The position numbers were made by a program, and so were the translations under genes. Shown here in pieces: positions 45,484 to 60,400 of a stretch of DNA of 64,000 nt. Within the stretch, counting starts at the first letter, position 1; each line of letters opens with the position of its first letter. Origin of the DNA: Sitta carolinensis (Eukaryota; Chordata; Aves; Passeriformes; Sittidae). The notes beneath the pieces are model-generated. The model was given only the letters and a program-made list of their open reading frames with translations. It was not told the DNA's origin and did no database searches. The stretch covers positions 17,892,028 through 17,956,027 of the forward strand of contig JAVUNC010000006.1 of NCBI GenBank assembly GCA_032173965.1, in the 5' to 3' direction.

Positions 45484-48400
45484 CTGTTTAGGAAAGAATG
45501 AAAGGAAAAAGACAAAAAGACAAAGTTATATTTGTCAGAAATTCAGTGCATCATAAATGCATGATTTATATAGAACATATAGAATATGAAAAAAAACCCT
45601 TACTTCCAGACATTAAATAGATTCCATTAGGATCTACTGCTAGACTTGTGACAGCATCCAAGTGAGCAACCATAGAATGGATCATTTTACCTAAAAGAAA
45701 AATAAATAGTGAATTTCCTGTGAAGTACTGTTTACTTTAAAAAAACCCATCTACCCATTCCCTTTAAATGTAATATAAGATAATATGCTTATTTAGATTC
45801 CGGTAATAGCTGAATGGCTCCATTCCATCAGAAATTATAAAGTTTCAACAGCAGACTCTTGTATGAACATAAGGGCAAATGACATACAACTCTCAAAAAG
45901 GTATTCCCATTGTAAGCAATCTTTCATTCACTTGGCAGCTTTATCAGCGGCAACAACAATGAAGACCTAAAATGACTGGGTGACAACCTCTGTCTCTTAA
46001 ATGTCCTATTAACTGTCCCAGTGGAAAGTGTTGATGAAGCTTTTTAAAATGAGGCAGTTGATATGGCTCAGAAAATCTCTGTCATTGAAAGAAGAAAATA
46101 GGCAACTATAGATGATACTTGCCCAAAATAATCTCCAGTTTCTAACAATTAACTGTTTGGTTATGTCACAAACCAGAACAGTTAACTCTGCATTCAACTA
46201 CTCTTAATGCATTTCTTTACCTTGACCTCTGTTCCTGGACTCCTAATAACATCTTTTAGCACCTCATGATGCTCTTTGGAAGGTTCTGGAATGTTTAACT
46301 GCACAGAAGAACCACTGCCTCTCTCCTGTTTAGAGCCTGTCACCTACTGGGGATTAGCAACTGAACCTCAGTTCATGTGTTGAAAAAGAGCAAATAAATC
46401 CCTGTAAGACTATGACCAACATGAAGAAACTATATCAGCTTTGTTCCATTGTTTGTCTTCCTGAAGAATCTCAGCCTATTCAGTATGGAAGATTCTTCCT
46501 GAAGAACCTAAAAGCTACTGAAAATCTTTGATCATATTTCTAACCATTCTCTGAAACATATTAATTTGGCTATACCCTTTTTGAGATAAGGGAGACTTTA
46601 TTCAAAGTATTCATACAAAGGTATTAAAAGTGTTCCCTTTTTTCCCTAATGCATTTTGCTATTCTGACTGCTAAGCAACAAACTAGTACATTTATCCAAC
46701 GTCTTACTGTAACTCCAAGGTTTTACTTTGAATAAGAACAGTTAGCCCAGTGATTATTATTTTATATTACAATGTTTATTTTCCCTTACATGTATAATTT
46801 CACATTTATCCACATGGAATTTAATTTGGCTTCTTTTATGTCTTGTAAGATTTCCAGTTCTTCCTCATCAGCCTTCATGTTTAATAGCCTGGATTAATGA
46901 CTGTCAGTTAACTGACAATATACTGTTCCCTGTTCAGATGTTGAACTACTGCTGATCCCTCCAGACCCACTGATATTTTATTCCACAAAAAGACCATTTA
47001 CTTCTACCCTCTGTTTCCTGTCTTTGACCCAATTATTTTTTCATGCAGATTTTTCTTTCCTTATTCTTTGATGTAATAAATCTTAACTTCAGCAACATAA
47101 ACACAATGCATTTAATGACCACAATTCAAATACATATGTACACGGCAGGTGCAAAGGGGAAAAACTGTCCAGCTTTTTTGCTTTAGAAAACAAAAACCCC
47201 AGGAACACTTTCCCCTATGAGCCCAAACTAAACACACTTCAAACAGGGGTGTTTTGCACATGCTTGCTTAAGGAGAGCTTGATTTTTTTTTTCCTTCCCA
47301 CTTTGATAGGTAACATGTAGGAAGTGACAGGTAATTTCACAAATAGGAAGTTTATGTTTGTTCTTACAATTATTTTAACGTTTTTGTCATGACAGACAAT
47401 GCAGTTTTCTCCTGTAGCTGTCTTTAACTTCTTTCTTTCAGATCCTTTTCTTTTTTATAAACCTTATCAACAACTTAACACAGCAATTCATTACCACAAT
47501 GAATTTAGGGTTATTTCTTGCCCTAATATGTACTAAGTGATCTTTTTTATTACTGAGAGGTGAAAAACATAACTGACATGCTTAGAGCTAAAAGCATAAT
47601 CAAGTCACAATTGCAACATGTATCACTATTTCACAGAGAAGGTACTGAAAAGGTTTAATCTTACAAATGCCAGAAGTTCCGTTTTGTGCAAGACTACATC
47701 ACTCTTAAGTTTTCTACAAATGGACTCTCCCTATGTCATCCAGATTTCCTCAACATATTTGAAGGCACAAATTAGGTTCTCTTTATGCTTACCCGTTTTG
47801 TTGTCAAAAAATTTGATGTGTCTATCTTCATGTGCTGTAATTGTTACAGGAAGTGTAGGATGACTTACTACCTTGTTAATATGATTATTTGATTGTACAC
47901 CTGAAAAGAAAATAAAATAATATTCAGAAAAAGAAATTTTCTGCCTTAAAAAAATGTTCAAGTTAAAGAGACTGTATTTTAGCATTACACTTTAGATTAC
48001 CATGTTATTTAATATTACTTAAGTAATATTTTAGGCCCAATATTTTAGGACCAGATCTTCTACAAAATAAAGCTTCTCCCTTTACAGGATGGGGCAAAGT
48101 GAGGCAGACTTGCCAAAGTACTGTAAGGTTAAAGCTTACAAGTAATTAACACCCATGAAAGATTCTTGAGAGAGAAAACCCAGCATGTACTGCAGAGCAG
48201 CACTAGCCAAGTAGAAACAAACTGTAGCGTGAGTAATGTATGTTTAGCACACAGCTCTAACACCTCCATACCAAAGAATATTTACTTTGGGGGAAAAAAA
48301 ATAGACAGAAGCAGAGTGGTTTGGGTTGGAAGGGACCAGAGAATCCAAGTAACTGAAGTCAACCTAACCCTTCTCTTAGATTGTGTCAGATATATTTATG

Positions 48401-51400
48401 TCTCCAATTTCAACTTAAAGAATGAATGGCTTAAAATCTCTTTAGAAGTCTACAGATACTCTAAGATACTCCTTCTTATCTTGGTATCTTAATTTCTGTG
48501 CTTAACTTTTCCTGATTCCATTTAAAACTCTCTCTTCAAACTAGAAAAGTTCCTTCTCACTTCAACGTCACGCTTTGCAGAAGATATCTATAAGATAGCT
48601 TTAATATAGTTTTTTAAGTTAATTATTAAGTAAACTACACTGCTTAGTGGGGAGAAGCAGATTATCCCCTTGCATTATTCTTTTAGATCACATTTTATAG
48701 AAAGGAATGAGCAGAAACTGGAAGTTTTCCTTATCAAACACTTTAGGAGGTTCACAAAAAGAAGTCTCCTCTATACAGAGTTTCATCAAATACATGCAAA
48801 CTTCTACCTAATACCTAATCTAAACCTATTCTCTTTCAGTTTGCAGCCATTCCCCCTTGTCTTGTCACCACATGCCCTGGTACAAACAAGTTCCTCTCCA
48901 AGTTTCTTGTAGGTTCCCTTAGGTACTGGAAGTTCACATTAATATCTCCCAAGAACCTTCTCCAGACTGAACAACCCCAACCTTTTCAGACTGTCTTCAC
49001 AGGAGAGCTGCTCCCTCTCTGGGATCATCTTCACAGCCTTGCTGTGACCTCAAGTCCAAGAGGTCTGTGTCCTTCTTACGCTGGGGCCCCAGAGATAGAG
49101 GCAGCACTCCAGGCAGGGGTTTTAACCCCTCACATTTCCAAGTGCAGAAGAGAGGGGCTAAAACATCTTTTCATAGTGTTTGTTCCAAGCATTTTCAAGC
49201 ATCTAACCATCTTTCAAACTGAATGATGCAGCAGAGCAGTAACACTTTTTTATTTACTACACCATACAACGAAGTACGATAATAATAGAACAGGTGCCTC
49301 ATTCAAGACTGGGTATTTATTACAGAAGAGCTATACTCACCAGATTCTACTTGTGATGAAAACATTACCACTGACTGGGATGTTTCTAAATCATAGATGA
49401 CTGTGCTGCCAGTGTTAAAAGATGCCACCATATGAGCAGGGTCACAACCTATAAAGTCTACTGATGTGGGTATTCCATGCTCTAGAAAGAGTGAAAAATA
49501 TCTTTAGAAAGAACAAAACATTTTAAAAATTCCTGACAGTTTAAACAGTTAAGATCATACTTAAAGAAGATATTTGCTCTTTTCTTTAAAGTAATGCTAT
49601 ATAGCACCACGATTATTTTATTACAAGTTTTTCTTTTAGCTGTTACCTAGTTTGAAAAAACGGAGATAATGAGCCTGGAAGCCTTATCAGCTGCTTCATA
49701 ACAGATTTTGAAAACCACTGCAAAAAGTTACCTTTCTCTCCATTGTAAGTGCAAATACAGGGAATTTTTTCTGGTGGGTTCCATAACCTAATAGTGCCAT
49801 CTGCTGAACAGGAGAGTAAGTGATTCTTTACACCACTGTAAGCAAGACCCCAGACTGCATCTGTGTGAGCAATTAATGTGCCAGCTAGAACGTTTGGCTC
49901 TGGAAAAAAAAGTTTAGAAAGGAAACCTTTCAGTGAAGAAGCATTAAGTATTTCTTGTATCTCAACATAAATTAAACTCCATGTACACCAGATCTATGCC
50001 CCCCCCGCCCTTCCTGTTTAAGTGACAGCTAGAATATTACATAAGTAATTTTGCACAACCAACTGCCATCTTTCTCAAAAAAACCCCCAACCAACCAACC
50101 AACCAGGAAAACAAACAAACTTGAACCAAAAAACCCGACCAAACCAAACCAGCCCATGAAAGCCCCCCACACAAACAACTCAAACAACTATGTCCCTTTT
50201 CCCAGAAGTATACACTCTTATTACCACCTCTTCTCTTATTTCTTCCTTCCAAATTCATCATCTTAAAGATGCTTGATCACAGCCCTTCCTTTGTACATAG
50301 TGCAGAAAATCGGCTTTCCACTTTTAATACTGGATGCTTACTTGATGCAGTTTTTACTCAGCATACTCTGCTGACACATAGATATGGTCAAGCACACTAA
50401 TAATAAAAACAGGATTATTTTATTCCTGTGGACCTGGGAATCTTATTCATCTCCCTGGTACTTTATAGTTGCCTTTTATAGAGAGGTTTTAAATCTATGC
50501 AGTTTTCCAAGCAGTTATCAGCTATTTAATTTTAGAGACATCTAAAATTAGGGACCTGAGATGCAAGTCAGAAACATAGGACATAGAGTCTGAACACACT
50601 TGTCTTAGTTTTCTGGCAAATTTCCATCAGAAGAAATAAATAATCATTAAGAAGTTGCAATTCTGGTTCTAAATATTTTGCTTCTCAAAAATATAAGTTA
50701 TGATTATTTTTTTCTTTACTGCATAAATCTCAGGAATTAAGTCTCCCTATTACTGTTCCTCATAAACTACATCACCAGTGCAAGCAGGAATAAACAACTA
50801 ATGTTTGCTACACATAAGTAGTGGAAAAAACACAGTGTAGCTGAGAAATGGCAGTAACATTTAACAGAAGCTCTAGAAAACATCAAGTGGAAAAATAATA
50901 TTCAAGACAATGGTCAGAAGTTGTTTGTCTTTTAAAGGCACTCACCATAGGTATCATACGGATCCACACTAGGGCTAGGCATGTTCCACCACTGGATGGT
51001 TGCATCAATACCACCACTGAAACACTGTTCTCCATTGGAACTAATTGCCAATGACAATACAGGTCCACTATTGAGAGACAGACAAAAAAGCTGATTGGTA
51101 ACTGCCTATAGAAGAGAAAGGAAATCTGGCTATTTTCAAAAAAATATCTGGATTGGCTTAAGCAGTTAAGAACCTCTAAACCCCATAGAAAAATTCTATT
51201 GAAACATTTTTTAAGTCTCAACAAGTGATATCAACCTCTATTAAAATAATCATAAGTAATTAACTAAAACTGTGCAAACTGAAGCAATTCAAAGAACACC
51301 ACCGTATTTCTCAGAAGCAACTGCATCTAACACCTAGAAATGTTGAGTTCTTAGAGTGTGTCTATACCAACCTAATAGCTAGCCTAGTGCAGAGAGAGGT

Positions 51401-54400
51401 GGCTGTATAGCCCTCCTCCCTGGCAACTATTTTCTCATCCTACTTTTAGGAACAGACAGCAGCAACCTATGCCCCAGGAAACTGGTTCAGAGAAATGATC
51501 CTAAAAACTGTACCTTTTGGCCTAAGTTAGACTCCTACTGGTTTAACTTCTTCAACCTGCTTGCTATGATACCAGACAAACACAAGTTGTAGCCCAAAGG
51601 AAGAAACAGGTCTACTACTTTGACATACTACTACCACAGGTTTAACTACACTGTAAAACCACATCCCCAAAATTAGGTGTCTGGGTCATTTAATGGCCAT
51701 GCTTGTTACATAAATAAGTGCAGATAAAAAAACTAGAACTATATATTTGAAGACGCTGAAAAGGAAGACTACTGGCTGAATCCACCTATACATTTAGTAA
51801 AGTGAAGAATAAGGATGCACAGAAAGATAATGTTGCTTAATAACTGCCTGAGGGGAAAAATGGTAAAATTATTTTGTTTCATCACACTAGAAGTCACAGG
51901 TTGGGGATTAGTTCTCTATCAGAATTATCCCAAACCTTACCTTTTGGTATTCACTAACAAACACACAAGTAACAGCTTAAATCTGGACAGAGATCTGGAG
52001 AATTTAACTGGTCAGTGACCCTCTATATCACTCACAAGAACTTGTATTTCATGAGGACAAATTGGTGATCCAATCCTGGGGAAGAGTGTTTTATGCTTTA
52101 GGTAAAATATGAGGAAGTAAGACATTATGTTCTAACTTATGCTGTAAGGGAAGGAAAGAGTGATAAGAGCATGTGTAAATTTCCAAATATAAACTAAGAG
52201 TTCATTTTCTTTTTTGCTGTTTTTGAGGCCAGCACAAGAAATGCCACCCACTTCCATGCTTATCAAAGAACCCTCTTGAAGTTTACCTGCTAACTGGGTT
52301 GGAGAGTGGATCTTTACTTATATAATCAAAGTACTACTCTGGCTATCAACTGTGCATTTTTATCTTGCCTTAATTGAAAGAAAGCAGAATTCAAAATTAG
52401 CAAGTGAAACTGGGGCAGTAATAAAGCACTTAACACAAGCTGAAAAAACACTAAGATTCAGACCCATATCTGAAGCTACTAGCCAAGACCGGCCTCTACC
52501 TTACTCATCTTTTCCACACACTACATATAAAATCCACAGTCCAAGACATGTCTTGGGTGATTTAATTATCATTATCTATAACATCTCCTTTCCACTGCAA
52601 CTAATCAAATTTGCCACTTTCTTGTTCCTGTGTTACCATGGACTCCACAATTCATGACAGGGACTTGGTATTAATCTGCTTTACAAAGTATAATGGGCCT
52701 TGTCTAAACAATGTAAAAATAGTATAATTTGTGGCTTTTACACTGAAGTTTTTTATGAATGCATGAGAGACCAACAATATATTTATCAGCCATGAATAAT
52801 GTCAAACACTCACATGTGGGCCCTAAATGTATAGATGGGTTCTACATCTAAAGAGGCACTCCTGAAAGAAAAAAAAAAAAAAAGAGTTATTATACCACAT
52901 GGAAGCTCTACTGAAAAACTCTGAAAATATAAGAGTTTAATCTATTTCAAGGACATTTAAAACACAACTGATGTTTTATAAAAACCCGTATACTTGCTTT
53001 TTGGCAGGAACCGTTTTCTGCAAATTCCAAAGTTTTAGAGTATGGTCCTCAGAGGCTGTAACCAGCACAGGCTCTACAGGATGAAAAGCTAATGCTCGCA
53101 CTCCATCAAAATGACTGCGTAGCGTATACTTAGGGTTCCATGTCTTTCGGAAGGCATCTTTATTAGCTGGCAACTTCAAAGAGAAAAGGAAAGGAGGAAT
53201 TTTATCTTGGAGTTTAAAATATGTATTTTACATATATCTCCTCAAAAACAGCTTATCCTTGACTCAGCTAATACATATTTGAGTTTGCATCTATCTACTG
53301 ATTTATCTATGTACATCTACAACCCCATCTGGCCAGCTAGACAGTCTGCAAATTTTTCTGTTGTAACAGTTTCTTTTGAGCTAGGCTGGAAAAATATATG
53401 ATGTTAAACACACAGAAAAGGAGACTTGATTTTCAAAACAAATTTTAGTCATTTTGTGCAACGACACTAATTCTTTTTCCTTGCAGAAAGATAAATGTTT
53501 CACTGTGTATCATGCTGTCTGCACCCCAGGAAGAGATTATAGCTGTCAAAAGCTCATTTACCACTTAAACACAATAAAAATGAACTTGAGGCGCTTGGTG
53601 ATTGATCTCCCTCAGATGAATAACTTGACTGAGATTGACAAGAAACATACATAGTTCCTGAATACTTCTACAGGTGAAGTTATGTACATAGAAGTAGCTA
53701 ATAAAAATTTCAATACACATTCGTCATGATTTTAAACATAACATTACGGAAATATTTTTAAGTCTTTAATGAGTTTCAAATATATTTGTAAGACAATAAC
53801 TCAGCTGCTTTTTGAAGCAATATATGCAAACTATATATTTATATACTGTGAACATCTAATTCATAGTCTTAACCTATAGACTGTTAGGCTAAAATACAAT
53901 AATTACAGCTGCTTAATATTAATTATAGGTAACTCAGAAGAGTAACCAGAAAAATTCAAGCCCTTCTATTGATTACAAGAGACTAATTTACAGCTTTGAA
54001 TACAATTTATATTTATGCAGCAAGCAGACCCTTAAAAGACTACATCCTATCCTAAGCCTCCATCATAAAGAAGTCTATCTTCCCCTAAAGCCAGTTTAGA
54101 AAACTAACTTGAATTAGATGAACAAAGTAAGCAAATTAAAAATGAATGGAAACTAATTGTATCCTCTGTCTTACGCAAATGGAAATTAATTGTATCCTTC
54201 ATCTTATACACTATCTATTCAGCATGCAATTGTTAATGTATGTTTCTCAGCTGTAAACCAGAATAGCTTGACATCTCGAACTAATTTCAGCAACGCTAAT
54301 GAGGAATTAAAATCTCCCATAGCTAATCAAATCTTACTACCTTTTATCTGTCAGGGCTGAAAATAATCAGATAATAGTGTAACATGTATTGTAATAAGTA

Positions 54401-57400
54401 TTTTTGGACCAAGCCTATAACCTGGATTGAATTATCACTATTCACTCAAACCAAATTCAATTCTATCCAAAAAAACAAAGAGGTTCAGAGAATAAAATTT
54501 ACCATTCTGAGTTACAGATGTGCAGACATTTGCTTTTCCATTATACTACTGTAAATTTCTGTCCTAAGTGCAAATTTTACCTAATTCCAATCAAGTCACA
54601 GAAACTTGCTATACCACACACATAACCTGAATTTTCAGTATTTTTAAAACACCAACCAAGAAATACATATAACAACAAAGCATTCTGTCTGCAATCTTCC
54701 TACTTCAAAGTACACTGAATACTGCAATATTTTTACTGACATTTAGGTTATGTAGCACTACACTGCATATTATATACAAACTGCATAAAAAGAATAATCT
54801 TTTGTTTCAGAAAACAGGACAGAGTGAAATTCTGGAGTTCTGCATTAAACATAATTTGGACCGAACTGCTGACTTATTTCCCTCCCCAAATGGACAAAAA
54901 AAAGGGGGGGAAAAAAGAAGGGGGGGGCGGGGGAGAAAGGTATTTTCATAGCAAATAGAGTCCCTCGATATTTTAAATCCCCATTATGTAATGCATTCAC
55001 CCACCTAGCTAACTTAGGTTGCCTCATGAATTTGTAGTGGTTTGTGGCTTAAAGAAAATAAAGCCAAAAACCTGAAATAACAATCCTCAATTTTAGCACA
55101 TGATATGTCCCAGATTATACAGAAGACTTTAATTTTTTGGGTGCAGTGTGCACCCACATAACAATAATATCCATTATAGTTGTGATGAAAAGTCATTTGA
55201 GAAAATCAGAACTGGATGCAGTGATCCTTATTTTTCAAAACATGGAAAGAGTTGAGTCTCTTTCTTTTTTCTTGAAAGGATTGTTGCAAGGGTAATTTTG
55301 TTTTTGACAGTACAGAGAAATTTGCCAAAATGCAAGGTACAGAATTTGCACAAGTTATGAAAAGTAAGGTAGACTTCCTATTTTAAGTACAGCTTTGAAG
55401 TTAATTTTTTTTTAATGGACTGGAACATCTTGGTTCTTTTAGAAGACACCACATACACTTTACTAGAAATCTAGTTATATATAAACCAATTTTTTAAGTT
55501 CTTTTCCCTATCCATGTTTCTAATGGCTCTTGATAGCCTTACTGCAAGAGTAAGGGATACATCTTTTAAAGAGGTCTTTGGAATCTCTACGAAAAAAGCT
55601 AACCAGTAATGTATTTCCAAAAAACAAGCAATTAAAAAACCCCAACCTCACCTCAGAAAAACACGGTCAAGGACTTGGAAAAGGGATTCGATGATTACAA
55701 AGCATAACAGTGAGATTACTTCACAAAATGGGCCAGAGGAATAATGGAAAAGCAGTGAAATGTGACAGTGTATCTCAATGTTCAAAACTGTGACATATCC
55801 AAAGCCTCTCAAAACATAAGGCAGAGATGGACACACTGCCCCACTGAGTCTGGATGCTCTAGTGTTTGTATTTATGTACACACACACTGTCAAGATAGTC
55901 AAAGTCATGAGAAGACAGACTATGGAACCATACAACTTCACTAGCTGCTCCTCCCTCTTCCCATGGATTTATTCATCAAGAAGGATCAAACAACCCATTC
56001 GATCTGCCTTGTAAAGCACAGGCAAACCAGACTGAAAGTACAACTGAGGTAAACAAACAAAAAAACAACTCCTTTCCACCAAAAAAAAAAAAAAAAAGGC
56101 ACCAGGGAAAGAAGATCTTCCTTGCCTCTGCAGTCAACAGAATCCTAACACATTTTTAAAGAGACATGCATTTCCCTATCTCAAACAGGTATGCCCTAAT
56201 AGCAAACAAAAATTTTAGAAAACAAGGCTTAATAACTGCAGTCAGTGCCTTTTTATGTTTTAATGTTACTTTTTTCTCTTGATAACGTTGTAACTTGGAG
56301 ATTTCCAAGCTTACATGCACTGATAAAGGAAAGCTCTACATTTTTCAGTCAGTCCTACTGCAGAAAAACACTATTCTCTGTTGCTATGGAATTCAAAAAC
56401 ATACAAATGGGAGCATTCGATTTGGCAATGTTATGCCCTGAGGTCAATGTAGGTAATAAGAAAGACATGACTTGAGATGACTACTGTTTAACAGATGACC
56501 AGTCTTGGAGACAATATGTGAATTTAACCAAATATACAGCAATCTTTTGAGTTATAGTTGAAATTCCTAAGATTTTTACTTCATCCACATCCTGTGTTCA
56601 TATTCTCTCCTTTTCAAAATACAACACTCATCAGGGAAATGATAGATGAAAGCTAGTGGAAGCCTGTTGTGGCTTTATTTATTCAGGCACTCTAATGGCT
56701 CACAAAAGCTATTTGAAGAGCACAGAGCTATTGGGAGCAAATGCATTAAGTGTTCTGGTTTGAGGTTTTCTCATTGTTCTTGTTTTATTTACACATTAAC
56801 TTGGCTTAACACCTCCTTGTCTGGAACTACATTGGAAAAGGAGGTGACTTCAGCTAAGCTTGCAATGGCATTCAAGACTACAGTGGCCTACAGGTAAGTA
56901 CTGCAGTACAGGTACAAGGTAAGACATGGTCTTACTGTGCTGCAAATCCATAGTTATGAGGGAACAACTTCAGAAATTAAGAACTGTCACGGAATTTCTA
57001 ACCTAAAGAAACACTGTGATGAAAAACTAATAGCATCTGAATTTCAGTCTCTTCAAAGTCATGACAGGACAGTGTCATCTTAAATTTAAAAAAAAATAAA
57101 TTATTGCAATCTGTGTTATACTTACACATACTGACACAAGAAGCTAGAAGTCACTGTGCATTTTTCAGCTATGATTTAAAAGGAAGAAAATATCCTAAGA
57201 GTACTGGGAAAGGAGGACTGGACAAGAAGCAGGGAAACCAAGTGACAATTATGGTCAATCACATCCCATTTTTGGTGAACGGTCTAGTAAGAAAACAAAA
57301 CTCTGTCTTTTGTCTCCTGTATATACTAGATATTAGAGCATGAAATAGCCTCTTCCCACTCACCTCCCAAACCAAGCTGAAATTAAAGAGCATCTAATAA

Positions 57401-60400
57401 AGAGTTTTCAGTGAGAAAATTTTGAAAATTCAACTACATTGAAAAAGTAAGATCAATTTCATCTACAGGATGATTAACACCTTCCAACCTTCATTAGCTC
57501 AGGCAGCACTTCATATTTGTGTATTTATCAGCTATTCTCTGCTTTAAGCTTCCCAAGAGCAAAGGCAACCTCCTCTATCCTGAGGTTTATTCACTATTCT
57601 CTATTCACTCTTCACACCACAAAAGATGTTTTGTCAGGTTTGTCACAAGTAGCACATATTCTCATGTAACAGTTTGGTTAGTTGGTATCAATTATATTCA
57701 TTGTAATGCTTTTGAGTTTAGTCCTGGCTTGCCTCTAAATACCTCTCCATCTCAGAATAAGCAAAATGGCTACACACTGTTTTATAAAGAATTTGTAGTT
57801 CACAAAAGACAGCAATACACTACAAAGTTACAATCTGTAGTCAAGCCAGTACAAGATGTCTTAAATAAAATACTGCATGCAAAACTTACCTGAACATATC
57901 CCTAACCAGCCATCCAATGCTACTAGCCAATGAAAAATTCATTTAACACTATTAATAGAAGCTTAATGAACATGGTCAAAAGAATGTCAGAACACTATGG
58001 ATTATAATAAAAATACCCCCAAAAAGCTTACATCTGAAATACACTACTATACAAACAGTTTATGCTGTTAACACTACTTAGTAATCAAAAGGACAGCAAA
58101 TAAGTTTTTATCAATATTTGCGCTTCATGCCATGTCTACTCAGCACTCCATTTCAACCTACAACTGTCATTTTGGTCATGTTAAGACATTAATATGTATT
58201 TTATGTTGTAAGACATTCCCCCCTAGTTATAAAATCTGAATTAAATTATTAATGTAGAAAAAACCCCAAGTCATCTCACTTAATTCTGGCTGCCCATTAC
58301 TTATCTCATTTACAAGGTGCTCTTTCCTTCCAAGTAACAGCTTTTACTAAAGAAGTACATCAGTAATGTTGAGGGTTGAGGAGAGGGGACCCAATTATTA
58401 TTGGTTAAACCGTATAAAAAATTTTAAAATAAAATTGCACTTACATCATAACTATAGTCTGCATCATTTGTTACTGTCAAGTCTGCAAGGTCTCCAAGGC
58501 CCAGTACACTTAACAACACATCATCAGAACCCATAATAAATGACTTGCCTCCTCCAGGTGGAAACGTTATTGGCTCAGCTACAAAGAACAAAACAGTTTC
58601 TTTAAGTCTCAATAGAGTACTTCAAACTGATGAAAAGCTGCATTATTCATCACTTAACAGCAAAGCACAGCTTATAACTGAACTTGTATGTACTACATAC
58701 AGCCCCAACTAAAAAAAAAAAACAAAAACAAGAGCATGAAGACACGCACACATGTGCAAACACACACACATTATATACACAATTCTCATATCATGCTTTG
58801 TCATTCGATTTCAACTTACTTTACAGAGGTCTTGATACTGACAGTCAGGTGACTTGACTGACATTACTTTACACTGCAATATCAAATGTACATCCCAAAT
58901 GCTCAGCTGAGTTTTTCATTAGTTACACCATGCTTCCTGCTTTCTATTAACTTGCAAGTACATCTTTGTGTCTTACACGAGTCAAGTATTTCTACTTGTA
59001 TAATGAAGTATTTTTTAATCACTCAAGCAAAAGACTCCTCCGAAACATCACTCCTGCTTTGAGTTTTTTTAGACAACGGAATAAATTAAAACATTGATTA
59101 TTTATTCATCTCCTAGTTTCTCAGCATGATTTTAGATTCTAATTTTAAAGTACACTCAAATGATACCCATGTTGTCTAGCTATTTATTTGAGCATTCCTC
59201 AAATTAAAATTTAACATTTTTGTTAATTATCATTTAGAATTAATAAAAGTTATATATAGCCATTCACTACGAATTCACATCTGAATAATAAAGTTTAAAA
59301 TATTCACCCATATTTTTACCCTCTTCAGTGATTCTGTAAATCCCCCTCAACCTACAAATATCAATTTAGCAGTAAGGAATAGTAATGAAGGCCTAAACAT
59401 AGTAACAATTCAGCACATTTTAGAAGCTACTTTTACTTCTCAGTTTTCTTTTCCACTTAGAAACAGCAACACTTTTTAAGTAGAGTATGTAAAATTAAGG
59501 TATGTGTGAACTTTAGCTAAGTATAAGCATCTGCAAAATGTGTTAAGTGATATTTGACATCTTGAAAAATTAAACTTGCTTGACTTTTGAATTTTACTGA
59601 TCTGGCAGAGAGAGTTACAGCCTCACTTTAATGCCACTCCTTATTCCTAATGCTCCTAGAATACCCTCCAATCTCAGAGAAAATAGTTCCCAGTTTCCTG
59701 GGTTTTTTGTCTTCTAAAAGTAGTCCCAAACAAGAGGACTAACACATTCCTGTTCAGAACACACATCTCCATTATTCCATATGGTCACTATCTGAACAGT
59801 AACCTAGCTCCAACCCACTTTCCCCATTGAAGGAAAGTGACTGAAACCAGCTGTAAAGTTATAGAAGTGATATATAAGTTACAGAATATATAAGTATAGA
59901 AGAAGTTATATAAAGTTATAGCAGTATCTAGCACCACTGCTAGGGTTAGGCAAAGAGGAGCCAAGTCCAGCTAGATCAAAATATATCACTTCTCAAGAAT
60001 AAAACAGGTTCTATTGCTTCAGAACTATCGTACTATTAAGAAATATAACCACATTAGCATGGTTAACACAACCATTTGTGAGAATCTAAGAACATAATCT
60101 ATGTAAGAATACAGACGCTGTTCCTACAGTTGCACTGAAAGAGCAAACAATATTCTAACTATACACAATAGCCTCCTGTAAAAATATTCACAATCCATAC
60201 AGAGGTTTGACTCGTAAGAATGCTATGTTACATTAACAGCCCAAAATGGCTTACCATGCCCTCATATGAATAAGTTTCTCATTTCCATTAGTAATTAACT
60301 AAAACTCTACATCTGACAGTCTACTACAAACCACTTATATTTCAAAAAAGACATATTCCTACAAAACAGCTATTTACTTTCCTGTTAGTCCTATTTAATC

